This document shows positions 52,848 to 61,658 of a DNA stretch of 64,000 nucleotides, piece after piece. The position numbers and the translations under genes are program-made. The number at the start of each line of letters is the position of its first letter. Positions within the stretch are counted from its first letter, which is position 1. Under the pieces are notes generated by a model that saw only the letters and a program-made list of their open reading frames with translations, was not told the origin of the DNA and made no database searches. Location of the stretch: the NCBI GenBank assembly GCA_003574885.1, contig PJFC01000004.1:248001-312000 (forward strand), given 5' to 3'. This DNA is from Geobacter sp. (GTDB lineage: Bacteria > Desulfobacterota > Desulfuromonadia > Geobacterales > Geobacteraceae).

Positions 52848-54266
52848 GTGAAGGTCCTGTTTGTTCACCCCCATGGCAGGAACTGGATGGGGTCCATGAA
52901 GGATATCAGCACCATTTTTAACCTGATGCCACCGCTCGGGATGATGAGCATCGCTGCGTATTTGGAACAGCAGGGGATCGAAGTTGATCTCCTTGACTGT
53001 TACGCCCACCCGGCACCCCTGGCGGAACTGGTGGCGTCCATCGTCCGTCGGGCACCCGATGTGGTCGGTTTTTCCACCACTACCTCGTCGTTCCTGGAAG
53101 GGTACCAGATCGCCGAACGCTTGAAGGATGAGGCGCCGCAGATAAGAATTGTTTTCGGCGGCGCCCACGCCTGCTCCGTGGGGGTATCGCTCCTGGACAG
53201 CTTCCCGGCCATTGACTACCTGGTCATCGGCGAGGGGGAGCAGACCTTTTTCGAGTTGGTAAATGCCGATTTCAAAGGGGTGGACTCCATCCCCGGCGTC
53301 GGTTTTCGCCGGGACGGCAAGGGGGTGCTGTCGGCGGTTCGCGAGAACATCGCTGACCTGGATATCCTCCCTTTCCCCGCCTACCATCGGCTCCCCGACT
53401 TCCCCCGGCGTTACAATCTTCCCCTTTTCAGCTACCCCAAGGCCCCCAACACGAGCATCATCTCCAGCCGGGGATGCCCCTACAACTGCAGCTACTGCGA
53501 CCGGTCGGTATTCAACCGGGGGTTCCGCTTCAATTCCCCCGGTTATATCCATGAGCACATGTCCTATCTGCACCGGGACTTCGGCATCCGGCATGTCTTC
53601 TTCTACGACGACCTCTTCACCTTCGACCGGGGGAGGGTGGAGGAACTCTGCCGGCTCCTGTCCGACAGTCGGCTACCGGTGACGTACAACTGCATCGCCC
53701 GCCTGGAGCATGTGGACCCGGAACTGGTGGCGCTCCTCAAGAAATCGGGGTGCTGGCAGGTGAACTTCGGCATCGAGTCGGGAGATCCGGAAGTCCTCAA
53801 GAAACACCGCAAGTTCATGGAACTGGACGACGTGCACCGCAAGCTCTCCATGGTGAAGGAGTCGGGAATGCGGGTGAAAGGTCTCTTCATGGTGGGTCTG
53901 CCGGGAGAGGACGAGGCGGCCATCCGCCGGACCATTGACTACGCCCTGACCCTCCCCCTTGACGAGATCAACGTCACCAAGTTCACCCCTTTCCCCGGCG
54001 CTCCAATTTACAAAACCATCCGCGAGCAGGGTGAGTTCACCGAGGACTGGCCCTCCATGAACTGCGTCAACTTCGTCTTCGTTCCCCACGGCATGACCAA
54101 AGAAAGGCTGGAGGAACTCTACGACGAGTTCATACGCCGTTTCTTCCATCGTACCCGTATCCACATGGGGTATGCGAAAATGATATGGAAGTCACCCCAC
54201 AGCATTTTCACTTTCCTGAGGAACCTGCCGGAGATACTGAAGTTCGAGATGAAGCAGAAGTGGTAG
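52848..54266 (+). CDS. B12-binding radical SAM protein
   Basis: A 472-residue protein. An N-terminal cobalamin-binding-like Rossmann domain (about 1-140) has VVGFSTTTSSFLEG and VFGGAHACSV. The radical SAM core has the cluster motif C210-x3-C214-x2-C217 (GCPYNCSYCD). The C-terminal helical part (about 400-472) is rich in Arg/Phe. Such proteins perform methylations or other radical reactions on lipids, cofactors or antibiotics; hopanoid or methyltransferase roles are possible, but the substrate is unknown. GTG start preceded by AAGAGG. It is single, between a repeat and the suhB gene. Confidence 0.88.
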   Translation: MKVLFVHPHGRNWMGSMKDISTIFNLMPPLGMMSIAAYLEQQGIEVDLLDCYAHPAPLAELVASIVRRAPDVVGFSTTTSSFLEGYQIAERLKDEAPQIRIVFGGAHACSVGVSLLDSFPAIDYLVIGEGEQTFFELVNADFKGVDSIPGVGFRRDGKGVLSAVRENIADLDILPFPAYHRLPDFPRRYNLPLFSYPKAPNTSIISSRGCPYNCSYCDRSVFNRGFRFNSPGYIHEHMSYLHRDFGIRHVFFYDDLFTFDRGRVEELCRLLSDSRLPVTYNCIARLEHVDPELVALLKKSGCWQVNFGIESGDPEVLKKHRKFMELDDVHRKLSMVKESGMRVKGLFMVGLPGEDEAAIRRTIDYALTLPLDEINVTKFTPFPGAPIYKTIREQGEFTEDWPSMNCVNFVFVPHGMTKERLEELYDEFIRRFFHRTRIHMGYAKMIWKSPHSIFTFLRNLPEILKFEMKQKW

Positions 54267-54288
54267 AAGCGTTTTTACAAACCATTTT

Positions 54289-54411
54289 GGACGCGGAAAA
54301 AACGAAAAAATCAGGATAACAGCGGATTGAGGCCCAAACCTTGAGGGTGAAACCTGAAATCCGGTGTTAATCCGCCTTGATCAAAGATTTTATCCGCTTT
54401 TTCCGCGTTCC
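54289..54411. repeat. Large imperfect inverted repeat between two genes
   Basis: GGACGCGGAAAAAACG at 54289-54304 faces CGCTTTTTCCGCGTTCC at about 54395-54411. Inner segments GCGGATTGAGG and TTAATCCGC(C)TT also pair. The whole gap can fold into one long hairpin. No T-run terminator is present. Confidence 0.5.
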
Positions 54412-54443
54412 ATTGCCGTTCGGGTTTCAGGAGGTTACTCGCC

Positions 54444-55250
54444 ATGCAACATTACCTCGACATCGCCGTGCAGGCGGCGCGGGTGGCCGGCAGGCTCCAG
54501 CGGGAGCGGCTCTGGGGTGATTTCGCCATTGACTTCAAGGGGGAAACCGACCTGGTCACCGAGGTGGACCGGGCCTGCGAGGAACTCATCGTCGGCACTA
54601 TCCGGCAGGCGTTTCCCGACCACGACATCCTGGCGGAGGAGAACGACTACGCCTCCCTCCGCTCTGCCTGCAAGTGGATCATCGACCCCCTGGACGGCAC
54701 CACCAACTACGCCCACGGCTTCCCCTGGTTCGGAGTCTCCATTGCCCTGGAGATAGAGGGAGAAGTGCGGCTCGGCGTGATCTGCCATCCCATGATGGAT
54801 GAGCTGTTCACGGCGGTCAGGGGGGAGGGGGCATTCCTCAACGGCAGACGGCTTGGGGTTTCCCGCCGCGCCCCCCTGAGGCAGTGCCTGCTGGCCACCG
54901 GCTTCCCCTACGACCGGACCTGGGATAACGAGAACAATTTCGACAACTTCATGAATTTTCAGATGGCGGCGCGGGCGGTGCGCCGGGCCGGCGCAGCGGC
55001 ACTCGACCTTGCCTATGTAGCTGCCGGGCGGTTGGACGGTTACTGGGAGTGCAAGTTGAAACCGTGGGATGTTGCAGCGGGACAGCTGCTGGTGACAGAA
55101 GCGGGGGGTAAGGTGACCAATTACGGGGGGGATGCCTACTCGTGCTACGACCACCGGATACTGGCCTCAAACGGCCTGATTCACGACGAAATGGCAGCAT
55201 TGCTGGCGGGAGGAGTTCCCGTCCCTCCTTTGTCACACTCCGCGTGCTGA
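54444..55250 (+). CDS. suhB: Inositol-1-monophosphatase family protein
   Basis: A 268-residue phosphatase of the FIG/IMPase superfamily. Metal-binding motifs are EENDYA (about 69-74), DPLDGTTNYAHGFPWFGVS (about 85-103) and WDVAAGQLLVTEAGG (about 209-223). It hydrolyses sugar or inositol phosphates; in enterobacteria SuhB also assists rRNA antitermination (established). CAGGAGG precedes ATG 54444. It is a single gene between the radical SAM and kinase genes. Confidence 0.93.
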   Translation: MQHYLDIAVQAARVAGRLQRERLWGDFAIDFKGETDLVTEVDRACEELIVGTIRQAFPDHDILAEENDYASLRSACKWIIDPLDGTTNYAHGFPWFGVSIALEIEGEVRLGVICHPMMDELFTAVRGEGAFLNGRRLGVSRRAPLRQCLLATGFPYDRTWDNENNFDNFMNFQMAARAVRRAGAAALDLAYVAAGRLDGYWECKLKPWDVAAGQLLVTEAGGKVTNYGGDAYSCYDHRILASNGLIHDEMAALLAGGVPVPPLSHSAC

Positions 55251-55335
55251 TGGTGCAAGAAGGGAAAGGCCATACTCCTTGACTTTATAACAGTGTTTAC
55301 ATAATATTCATAGATTCCGCGCATAAAGGCCTTCA

Positions 55336-57303
55336 ATGCACAGGTATCTGTTTCGGTTCATCGATAACCTGAAGCTCCGCTGGAAACTTCTGGTGGTGGT
55401 TCTTCCGCTGGTCATCATCCCCATTTTCGTGGTGGGGGGGGTGATCGGCTATATTTCGACCCGGCAGGCCTACCTGGGTATCACCCACACCTCCAAAGAC
55501 GATCTGTCACATATGGCAGACTTCACCATCGATCTCCTCAATTCCCACTACCAGCAGTTCCAGGTCTACAAACAGGACAAGCAGCGCAGTTTCAACCTTG
55601 AACTGGCAACCCTCACCAAGCTTGCCTATAATGTCGTGGAGGCGGAGAACCGTCAATACCGGAGCGGTCGGATCGACCTGCGCAGGGCCAAGATGGAAGC
55701 CAACAAGGCCCTTAAGAAGGTAAACGTGGGGGAGACCGGCTATATCTACGCCATGACCAGCAAGGGAGAGCTGACGGTCCATGTGGCCCGTGAAGGAGAA
55801 AACGTCTTTAACGAGAAGGATGAGAACGGCCGCTACTTCATCCGCGTAATATGTGAAAATGCCTTGAAGTCCAAGCCGGGAGAGGTCAACTACATCATCT
55901 ATCCCTGGCGCAACGCGATCCTCGGCGACAAGAGGCCGCGCAACAAGGTGGTGGCCTACCGCTATTTCAAGGAGTGGGACTGGATCGTTGCAGCAGGCGG
56001 TTACCTGGAGGAAACCTACGAAGACGAGGCCTTTGAACGGCGCTCCTTCGAAGAGTTGAAGGAGAAGATCAAGGCCAAGAAGGTTGGGCAAACCGGCTAT
56101 ATCTTCTGCATGGACAGCAAGGGCAACTTTACCATCCATCCTGGCGGGGAAGGGGAGAACTTTTACACCGCCAAGGATTTCAATGGTTCTCCTTTCATCA
56201 AGGAGATGTGTGAAAACAAGAACGGCTGGATCCGCTATCCCTGGAAGAACGTGGGTGACTCCAGACCCCGGATGAAGATCGTACGCTATGAGTACTTCAA
56301 GCCGTGGGACTGGATCGTGGCAGTCGGTTCCTATGAGGACGAGTTCTATAAAGAGGCGAACGAGATCAAGGGGCGGATCTCCGAGAGTATGATTGTTCTC
56401 ACCATCTTCGTCGGTATCATCTCTGTTGCGCTGGTCTACCTCGCCTCCAAGATTATTACCGATCCGATCAATCACATGATGGATGTGATCCGAAAGGTCA
56501 AGAAAGGTCGTCTGGACGAGCGGATAAAAGTTGATTCAAACGATGAACTGGGGGAACTGGGTGCCGCCTTCAACCGTATGACCCAGATGATCCAGCGGAA
56601 CAAGGAGATGGAAGCGAACCTGGCCCAGCAGGGGAAGATGGCCTCTCTCGGCGTCCTCTCCTCCGGTGTAGCCCACGAGATCAATAACCCCCTCGGTGTG
56701 ATCCTGGGGTACGCCAGCTACATTGAGGGGCGGATTGACGAGAGCGATCCCAACTACCACTACATACATGAGATCAAGCGGGAGAGCAAGCGGTGCAAGA
56801 AGATCGTTCAGGACCTCCTCTCCTATGCCCGTACCCCCAAGCCGACCATGGAGGATACGGATATCAATGCCCTCCTGGATCAGATCGTCGATTTTGCGGC
56901 CAATCACACCGATATGTACCACGTGACCGTGGTGAAAGAGTTTGCCCAGAACCTTCCCCATATCCAGGTTGACGGCGACCAGATGCGGCAGGTGGCGATC
57001 AACCTGATCCTCAATGCCGGCTCCGCCATTGAGAAGGGGGGCAAGCTGGTGGTGAGCAGCTCCCTCGACAGCGAGGGGTACGTCGTGATCCGCTTTGCCG
57101 ACAACGGTGCCGGTATCGCGCCGGAGAACCTGGAAAAGATCTTCGAGCCGTTCTTTACCACCAAGGTAAAGGGGACCGGCCTCGGCCTCGCCATAACCAA
57201 ACAGATCGTCGAACAGCACCAGGGAAAAATCTCCATTGCCAGCGTGGTGGGGGAGGGGACGACGGTGACGGTGCGGTTGCCGGTTGAGCGGGAGGAGTTG
57301 TAG
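55336..57303 (+). CDS. Cache-domain sensor histidine kinase, probable partner of the 59513 regulator
   Basis: A 655-residue membrane kinase. Membrane segment 1 spans about 18-40. A periplasmic sensor holds two tandem Cache repeats (KVNVGETGYIYAMTSKGELTVH at about 131 and KVGQTGYIFCMDSKGNFTIH at about 250). Segment 2 spans about 350-372, then HAMP (to about 425). The H-box GVAHEINNPLG has H447, and a HATPase domain with NLILNAGSAI and DNGAGI follows. Tandem Cache domains often sense small carboxylates. It heads a cluster with an SPFH-GYF gene, a zinc-ribbon gene and an NtrC-type regulator, the latter being a likely phospho-partner (inference from position). Confidence 0.9.
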   Translation: MHRYLFRFIDNLKLRWKLLVVVLPLVIIPIFVVGGVIGYISTRQAYLGITHTSKDDLSHMADFTIDLLNSHYQQFQVYKQDKQRSFNLELATLTKLAYNVVEAENRQYRSGRIDLRRAKMEANKALKKVNVGETGYIYAMTSKGELTVHVAREGENVFNEKDENGRYFIRVICENALKSKPGEVNYIIYPWRNAILGDKRPRNKVVAYRYFKEWDWIVAAGGYLEETYEDEAFERRSFEELKEKIKAKKVGQTGYIFCMDSKGNFTIHPGGEGENFYTAKDFNGSPFIKEMCENKNGWIRYPWKNVGDSRPRMKIVRYEYFKPWDWIVAVGSYEDEFYKEANEIKGRISESMIVLTIFVGIISVALVYLASKIITDPINHMMDVIRKVKKGRLDERIKVDSNDELGELGAAFNRMTQMIQRNKEMEANLAQQGKMASLGVLSSGVAHEINNPLGVILGYASYIEGRIDESDPNYHYIHEIKRESKRCKKIVQDLLSYARTPKPTMEDTDINALLDQIVDFAANHTDMYHVTVVKEFAQNLPHIQVDGDQMRQVAINLILNAGSAIEKGGKLVVSSSLDSEGYVVIRFADNGAGIAPENLEKIFEPFFTTKVKGTGLGLAITKQIVEQHQGKISIASVVGEGTTVTVRLPVEREEL

Positions 57304-57409
57304 GAATACCCCTTGCGGTTGACCGGTTCAATGTATTATTTTGAATGACGGAAGCATGGTCAGAGATTCATCGATCGGATACGACATACATCTCAGGAGG
57401 AATGAAGCC

Positions 57410-58516
57410 ATGGCATTGTGGGAAAAGGCTACAGCGGAACTTATCGACATCATCGAATGGACCGACGATTCCAGTGACACCATGGTCTGGAGGTTCCCGC
57501 GGTTCGAGAACGAGATCAAGCATGGTGCGCAGCTGATCGTGCGGCAATCCCAGGTCGCCGTTTTCGTAAATCAGGGCCAGATTGCCGATGTGTTCCCGTC
57601 GGGCCAGCACCAGCTGACGACCCGGAACCTCCCGGTTCTTACCACCCTCATGGGGTGGAAATACGGATTTCAGAGCCCCTTCAAGGCCGAAGTCTATTTC
57701 GTCAATACCAGAAATTTCACGAATCTCAAGTGGGGGACCAGCAATCCTGTCATGCTTCGGGACCCGGAATTCGGACCGGTGCGACTGAGATCTTTCGGGA
57801 CCTATGTGGTGCGGGTGAGTGAGCCGGCTAAATTCATCAAAGAAATTGTCGGCACGGGAGGACATTTCACCCTCGCGGATGTCGCTGACCAGCTGAGAAA
57901 CCTTGTTGTAACACGGTTCTCGGATATGCTCGGGGAGAGCAAAATTCCGCTTCTCGACCTGTCCTCAAGGTATGACGAGCTTTCTGCCTACCTTACCCAG
58001 AAAATAGCCCCCGAATTTCTGGAGTACGGTCTGGAAGTAACCAAGTTGCTGGTGGAGAATATTTCTCTGCCGGAGGAGGTCGAGGCGGCGCTGGACAAAA
58101 AGAGCAGCATGGGGATCGTGGGGAATCTTGACAATTATGTAAAATTCCAGAGTGCGAACGCCATGGAAGCAGCGGCAAAGAATCCGGGCGGTGACGCTTC
58201 GGCGGGTGTGGGGATGGGGATGGGGTTCGCCATGGCGAACCAGTTGGGAAAAGCACTGGTAACTCCCCAGGAGCCGGCGCAGGTTAACACGCAACCGCCC
58301 CCCCTTCCTCGGGATGAAGCCTATTACGTGGGGAAAAACGGCAAGCAGGCCGGTCCTTTCGATAAAGCCACGGTCATAGGGTACATAAACAAGGGGTCCA
58401 TCACGAAGGAAACCCTCATGTGGAAAGAAGGAATGGCGGAGTGGAAGGTTGCGGCACTGTTCGGTGAGTTCGCATCACTGTTCAGGACGACAACACCTCC
58501 ACCGCTGCCGAAATGA
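57410..58516 (+). CDS. SPFH-domain protein with C-terminal GYF-like domain (YdjI/virion-core type)
   Basis: A 368-residue soluble protein. Residues of about 30-230 are an SPFH domain of the virion-core/YdjI type (VRQSQVAVFVNQGQIADVFPSGQHQLTTRNLPVLTTL-like pattern). A Gly/Met-rich hinge (about 260-285) and a proline run lead to a GYF_2 module (about 308-360, YYVGKNGKQAGPFDKATVIGYI ... LMWKEGMAEWKVA), a protein-protein interaction fold. AGGAGG precedes ATG 57410 by nine bases. Relatives are linked to membrane-stress or phage-shock modules with zinc-ribbon partners. A zinc-ribbon gene follows here, 88 bases downstream. A regulatory role between kinase and regulator is speculative. Confidence 0.85.
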   Translation: MALWEKATAELIDIIEWTDDSSDTMVWRFPRFENEIKHGAQLIVRQSQVAVFVNQGQIADVFPSGQHQLTTRNLPVLTTLMGWKYGFQSPFKAEVYFVNTRNFTNLKWGTSNPVMLRDPEFGPVRLRSFGTYVVRVSEPAKFIKEIVGTGGHFTLADVADQLRNLVVTRFSDMLGESKIPLLDLSSRYDELSAYLTQKIAPEFLEYGLEVTKLLVENISLPEEVEAALDKKSSMGIVGNLDNYVKFQSANAMEAAAKNPGGDASAGVGMGMGFAMANQLGKALVTPQEPAQVNTQPPPLPRDEAYYVGKNGKQAGPFDKATVIGYINKGSITKETLMWKEGMAEWKVAALFGEFASLFRTTTPPPLPK

Positions 58517-58530
58517 TTCGAACCCTGCTG

Positions 58531-58582
58531 TAGGGGCACCTCTTGCGGGTGCCCATGGGGCGGACGCAAGGCCCGTCCCCGC
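58531..58582. repeat. Two adjacent hairpins of a GGGGCACC-type intergenic repeat
   Basis: GGGGCACC...GGTGCCC (58533-58554) followed by GGGGCGGAC...GTCCCC (58557-58580). Not followed by Ts, so probably a repeat rather than a terminator. Confidence 0.5.
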
Positions 58583-58603
58583 GATTACCATCTCGGAGGT
58601 CCC

Positions 58604-59302
58604 GTGGCAAACTGCTCAAACTGTTCGGCACCCCTGCCGCAAAATTCGATCCGCTGTGATTTCTGTGGAAGCCGGAATGACGTCGACCTGAAAGGTGTCC
58701 ATTACTACACGACCCATGAGGCCGACTCCGTGCGTACCTGCCCACGGTGCAACATTCCGTTGAAAACCATCGACCTGAAACTGGATGGCAAGTTCCTGAT
58801 CGAACGTTGTGACGAATGTCTTGGGCTCTTCTTCGATCCGGGGGAGCTGGAGGCGCTCCTGGAGGCAACAGTCACCAATGTGTTCGTCATCGACCGGAGC
58901 CGGCTGGGGAATGCCAATATCGCCATGCGGCCCAATGATTACGGTGTCTCCTACATCAAGTGCCCCGTCTGCTCAAAAATCATGAACCGCGTCAATTTCG
59001 GGACAAAGAGCGGTGTCATTGTCGACCGTTGCAAGGAACACGGGGTCTGGCTCGATGGCGGCGAGCTGCGCAATCTGATGGAATGGATGAAAGCCGGCGG
59101 GAAGCTGCTGGACCAGGAACGGCAGGAAGAGCGCAAGAAGGCCGAGGCAGAACAGGAGCGGGAGCGGCGCGACAAAATCACCCAGATGCCGGGGGGAAAC
59201 TACCCGGACGATTCTTTCGATGACTACGGCAGCATCCTGCGGATGAAGGATCCCGACCTTTTCCACATCATAAAGAAAGCGGTCGATTTCTTTATCAGAT
59301 AA
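58604..59302 (+). CDS. Zinc-ribbon (zf-TFIIB type) protein
   Basis: A 232-residue protein. Knuckle 1 is CSNCSAPLPQNSIRCDFC (about 4-21). Then come two zf-TFIIB units: CPRCNIPLK...RCDECLGLFFDPGELEALL (about 46-86) and CPVCSKIMNRV...RCKEHGVWLDGGELRNL (about 125-163). A charged coiled-coil stretch (QERQEERKKAEAEQERERR) and an acidic tail follow. GTG start with GGAGG upstream. Such proteins accompany SPFH/YdjI genes. They may bind metal or scaffold protein complexes. Sits between the SPFH-GYF gene and the regulator gene. Confidence 0.82.
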   Translation: MANCSNCSAPLPQNSIRCDFCGSRNDVDLKGVHYYTTHEADSVRTCPRCNIPLKTIDLKLDGKFLIERCDECLGLFFDPGELEALLEATVTNVFVIDRSRLGNANIAMRPNDYGVSYIKCPVCSKIMNRVNFGTKSGVIVDRCKEHGVWLDGGELRNLMEWMKAGGKLLDQERQEERKKAEAEQERERRDKITQMPGGNYPDDSFDDYGSILRMKDPDLFHIIKKAVDFFIR

Positions 59303-59326
59303 TTAGAGCGGGGCTATGAGGGGTAA

Positions 59327-59455
59327 GTGTCCCGTTCCGCTCAGAGTCCCCTCGCGCGACCGCTGTAAAGCTCATTTCGCGCCGGCCAGCCGGCCGGCTC
59401 CGCTTCATGTCGCTCACAGCGGCCGGCACTCGGGCACATTCGCTTTACGGAACAC
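59327..59455. repeat. Intergenic repeat element, copy 2 (129 bp)
   Basis: Matches the element at 52544-52670: GTTCCGCTCAGAGTCCCCTCGC at the left (positions 59334-59355) and GGCACTCGGGCACATTCGCTTTACGGAACA at the right. The central CGCCGGCCAGCCGGCCGGC palindrome is conserved in form. Confidence 0.75.
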
Positions 59456-59512
59456 TCACCCCTCACCGGTTCAGGAACAGTTTTACCATTCATCATTTCC
59501 GAGGTTCACACC

Positions 59513-60895
59513 GTGTCCGAAAAAAAACGCATCATGATTATTGATAACGAGGAGGCCCTCTGTCGGATGATGGAGGCGGTGCTCCTGGATAACGGTTATG
59601 CGGCAAAGGCATTCACCCGCTCCTTCGAGGCGGTGGAAGCGTTTCGTCCCGGCGATTGGGATCTTGTGGTTTCCGACATCAAGATGCCGGGGATGGATGG
59701 TCTGGAGGTGCTGCAAAAACTGAAGCAGAAGGATCCCGGCATCCCGGTCATCATGATCACCGCCTACGCCACGGTGGATATGTCGATCCAGGCCCTGCGC
59801 CGAGGGGCTTACGACATGCTTACCAAGCCGTTCGAGCCGGAGGAGCTGCTCTACCGGATCAAGAATGCCCTCAAGCATACCCAGCTCCTGGAGGAGAACC
59901 GGGAGCTGCGGGAGGAACTGGTGGGAAAGTTCCGCTTCGACAACATCATCGGCGCGTCGGAAGGACTCAAGGAGATACTGAGTAAGGTCGAAAAGATCGC
60001 CATCCGTGACACGTCGGTGCTTATTACCGGAGAATCGGGAACCGGCAAGGAGTTGATCGCCCAGGCGATGCACTACAATTCGCTCCGCAAGGAGAAAAAG
60101 TTCATTGCCATAAACTGCGGCGCGCTTCCCGAATCGCTTCTGGAATCGGAGCTGTTCGGTTACAAGAAGGGGGCCTTTACCGGCGCCAAGGAAAACCGCC
60201 AGGGCCTTCTTGAGGCGGCCGACGGCGGTACACTCTTCCTGGACGAGGTGGGGAATCTCCCCATGAACGTGCAGAAGACACTGCTTCGCTTTCTCCAGGA
60301 GCAGGAGTTCCACCGGTTGGGCGACACAACTCCTACCCGGGTGGATGTGCGGATACTCTCCGCCACCAACACTGAGCTGAAAAACGCGGTGAAAAGCGGT
60401 GCCTTCCGGGAGGACCTGTACTACCGGCTCAACGTGGTTAACATCCATCTGCCGCCGCTCAGGGAACGGCGGGCGGACATACCTCTCCTGGCAGCCCACT
60501 TTATCACCTTGCAGAACAAGAAGTTCGGCACCCATGTGCTCGGTCTTGCCCCGGATGCCCTGGAGGCATTTACCCTGTTCGACTGGCCCGGCAATATCCG
60601 TCAGATGAAGAATGTGGTCGAGGCTTCAATGGCGCTGGAAAGCGGCGATTACCTCAGCCAGTCGGTCATCGCCCAGTTCATCGACCTTCCCGTTGTCGAG
60701 GCAGCCGGAGAAGCGGCCGGGGAAGAGGGAGACTATGTCCTCGCCCTGGCTAAATTTGAAACCGACTACCTGAAGGGGCTCCTGCGGAAGCACCAGGGAA
60801 ACATCGAGTCGGCGGCCCGCGACGCGGGGACGAATATGGCGACCATCTACCGCAAGATCAAGAAGTATAACATCCGGAAAGAGGATTGCTCCTGA
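59513..60895 (+). CDS. NtrC-family sigma-54-dependent response regulator (AtoC-like)
   Basis: A 460-residue regulator. The receiver domain has phosphoacceptor D55 (VVSDIKMPGMDG). The AAA+ domain has GESGTGKE, GAFTGA and LFLDEVG, and a C-terminal Fis-type helix-turn-helix ends near IRKEDCS. GTG start at 59513. It lies downstream of the Cache kinase with two intervening genes. Immediately downstream are three TTTGCA-N4-TGCAAA palindromes and a sigma-54 promoter for the 61331-63093 operon, so it is the best candidate for binding those sites and the equivalent sites before the OFA transporter at 27488. Confidence 0.94.
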   Translation: MSEKKRIMIIDNEEALCRMMEAVLLDNGYAAKAFTRSFEAVEAFRPGDWDLVVSDIKMPGMDGLEVLQKLKQKDPGIPVIMITAYATVDMSIQALRRGAYDMLTKPFEPEELLYRIKNALKHTQLLEENRELREELVGKFRFDNIIGASEGLKEILSKVEKIAIRDTSVLITGESGTGKELIAQAMHYNSLRKEKKFIAINCGALPESLLESELFGYKKGAFTGAKENRQGLLEAADGGTLFLDEVGNLPMNVQKTLLRFLQEQEFHRLGDTTPTRVDVRILSATNTELKNAVKSGAFREDLYYRLNVVNIHLPPLRERRADIPLLAAHFITLQNKKFGTHVLGLAPDALEAFTLFDWPGNIRQMKNVVEASMALESGDYLSQSVIAQFIDLPVVEAAGEAAGEEGDYVLALAKFETDYLKGLLRKHQGNIESAARDAGTNMATIYRKIKKYNIRKEDCS

Positions 60896-60929
60896 CACGG
60901 CGCCGCTGAAGGCGCCGCCACTCCCTTCG

Positions 60930-60945
60930 TTTGCACATCTGCAAA
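60930..60945. promoter_or_regulatory. Activator palindrome 1
   Basis: TTTGCA-CATC-TGCAAA. Confidence 0.65.
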
Positions 60946-60960
60946 TTCGTACCAATTCCC

Positions 60961-60976
60961 TTTGCAGTGCTGCAAA
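60961..60976. promoter_or_regulatory. Activator palindrome 2
   Basis: TTTGCA-GTGC-TGCAAA, centred 31 bases (three helical turns) from site 1. Confidence 0.65.
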
Positions 60977-61094
60977 TTTTACCCCCTCAAGATATTGCTT
61001 GCCTTGTAACCTGCCGTAATAACAGTTGAAAAACAATTGGCTCCGATGTCAGTCGTACTCCGGTGAATTCTCCCTGCCCAAGGGATCATGCCCA

Positions 61095-61112
61095 TTTTGC
61101 ATCTCTGCAAAA
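61095..61112. promoter_or_regulatory. Activator palindrome 3
   Basis: TTTTGCA-TCTC-TGCAAAA, the same 7+4+7 form as 27207-27224, about 100 bases before the sigma-54 promoter. Confidence 0.7.
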
Positions 61113-61210
61113 ACACGCTTGTCCCGTACCGTTACCGATGATGCGTTGATTGTATGGCAACATACCTGAATCATTGGATAATAAAAATTATTCGTGTTGT
61201 TGCCTCATGT

Positions 61211-61226
61211 TGGTATACAGGTTGCT
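61211..61226 (+). promoter_or_regulatory. Sigma-54 promoter of the small-protein operon
   Basis: TGGTATACAGGTTGCT with correct spacing. It is 14/16 identical to the OFA transporter promoter at 27424. Confidence 0.87.
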
Positions 61227-61262
61227 CTTACTATAAACAGTTACTCCTTCGTAAATGGGGGC

Positions 61263-61292
61263 AGCCGGAACCGTTGGGAGGCGGTTCCGGCT
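61263..61292 (+). promoter_or_regulatory. Strong hairpin in the 5' leader
   Basis: AGCCGGAACCG and CGGTTCCGGCT around TTGGGAGG. Without a T-run it is not a terminator and may stabilise the mRNA 5' end. Confidence 0.55.
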
Positions 61293-61330
61293 AAACCCGG
61301 CGATCTTTAACCGACAGCTATGAGGTAGGT

Positions 61331-61522
61331 ATGAAGGCAGAAATAGTATGCCCCTTCTATGGCAAGAGCGATGATTACTGTGATGTCGGTTGTGGTTATA
61401 TATCCCCCTATGATGTGAACATGATTATCAGGTATTGCAGTTGCCGTTACAAAGAGTGTCTCAAATTCCAGGAACTGGCAGACCGGTTCCCCTCAGAGGA
61501 TTTGGATCTGGTCAAGTGTTAA
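61331..61522 (+). CDS. Small cysteine-rich protein of unknown function
   Basis: A 63-residue soluble protein with nine cysteines: CPFYG, YCDVGCGY, YCSCRYKEC and a terminal C. The spacing suggests a metal or Fe-S centre. GAGGTAGGT precedes the ATG. It is the first gene of the sigma-54 operon that continues with two tiny membrane proteins and a larger one. I do not recognise a family. Confidence 0.7.
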   Translation: MKAEIVCPFYGKSDDYCDVGCGYISPYDVNMIIRYCSCRYKECLKFQELADRFPSEDLDLVKC

Positions 61523-61535
61523 CAGGGAGGCTTAT

Positions 61536-61658
61536 ATGATATACAACCTTTGTCTGCATCTTAACGGGGTTTTCGTTACCTTCGCCTTAACGGCAGCAAT
61601 GGCTTTCGTACTTATTTCCATCGTAAAGGAGAAGAGAGATGAGCGAAAAAGAGCTTGA
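61536..61658 (+). CDS. Tiny single-span membrane protein (40 residues)
   Basis: ATG at 61536 with AGGGAGG nine bases upstream. The frame ends TGA at 61656-61658 and overlaps the next gene (ATG 61639) by 20 bases. The product has one hydrophobic helix (about 9-30: LNGVFVTFALTAAMAFVLIS) followed by a basic tail KEKRDERKRA, giving an N-out/C-in topology. Its good ribosome binding site, operon position and translational overlap support it as a real gene despite its length. No family is recognised. Confidence 0.65.
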   Translation: MIYNLCLHLNGVFVTFALTAAMAFVLISIVKEKRDERKRA

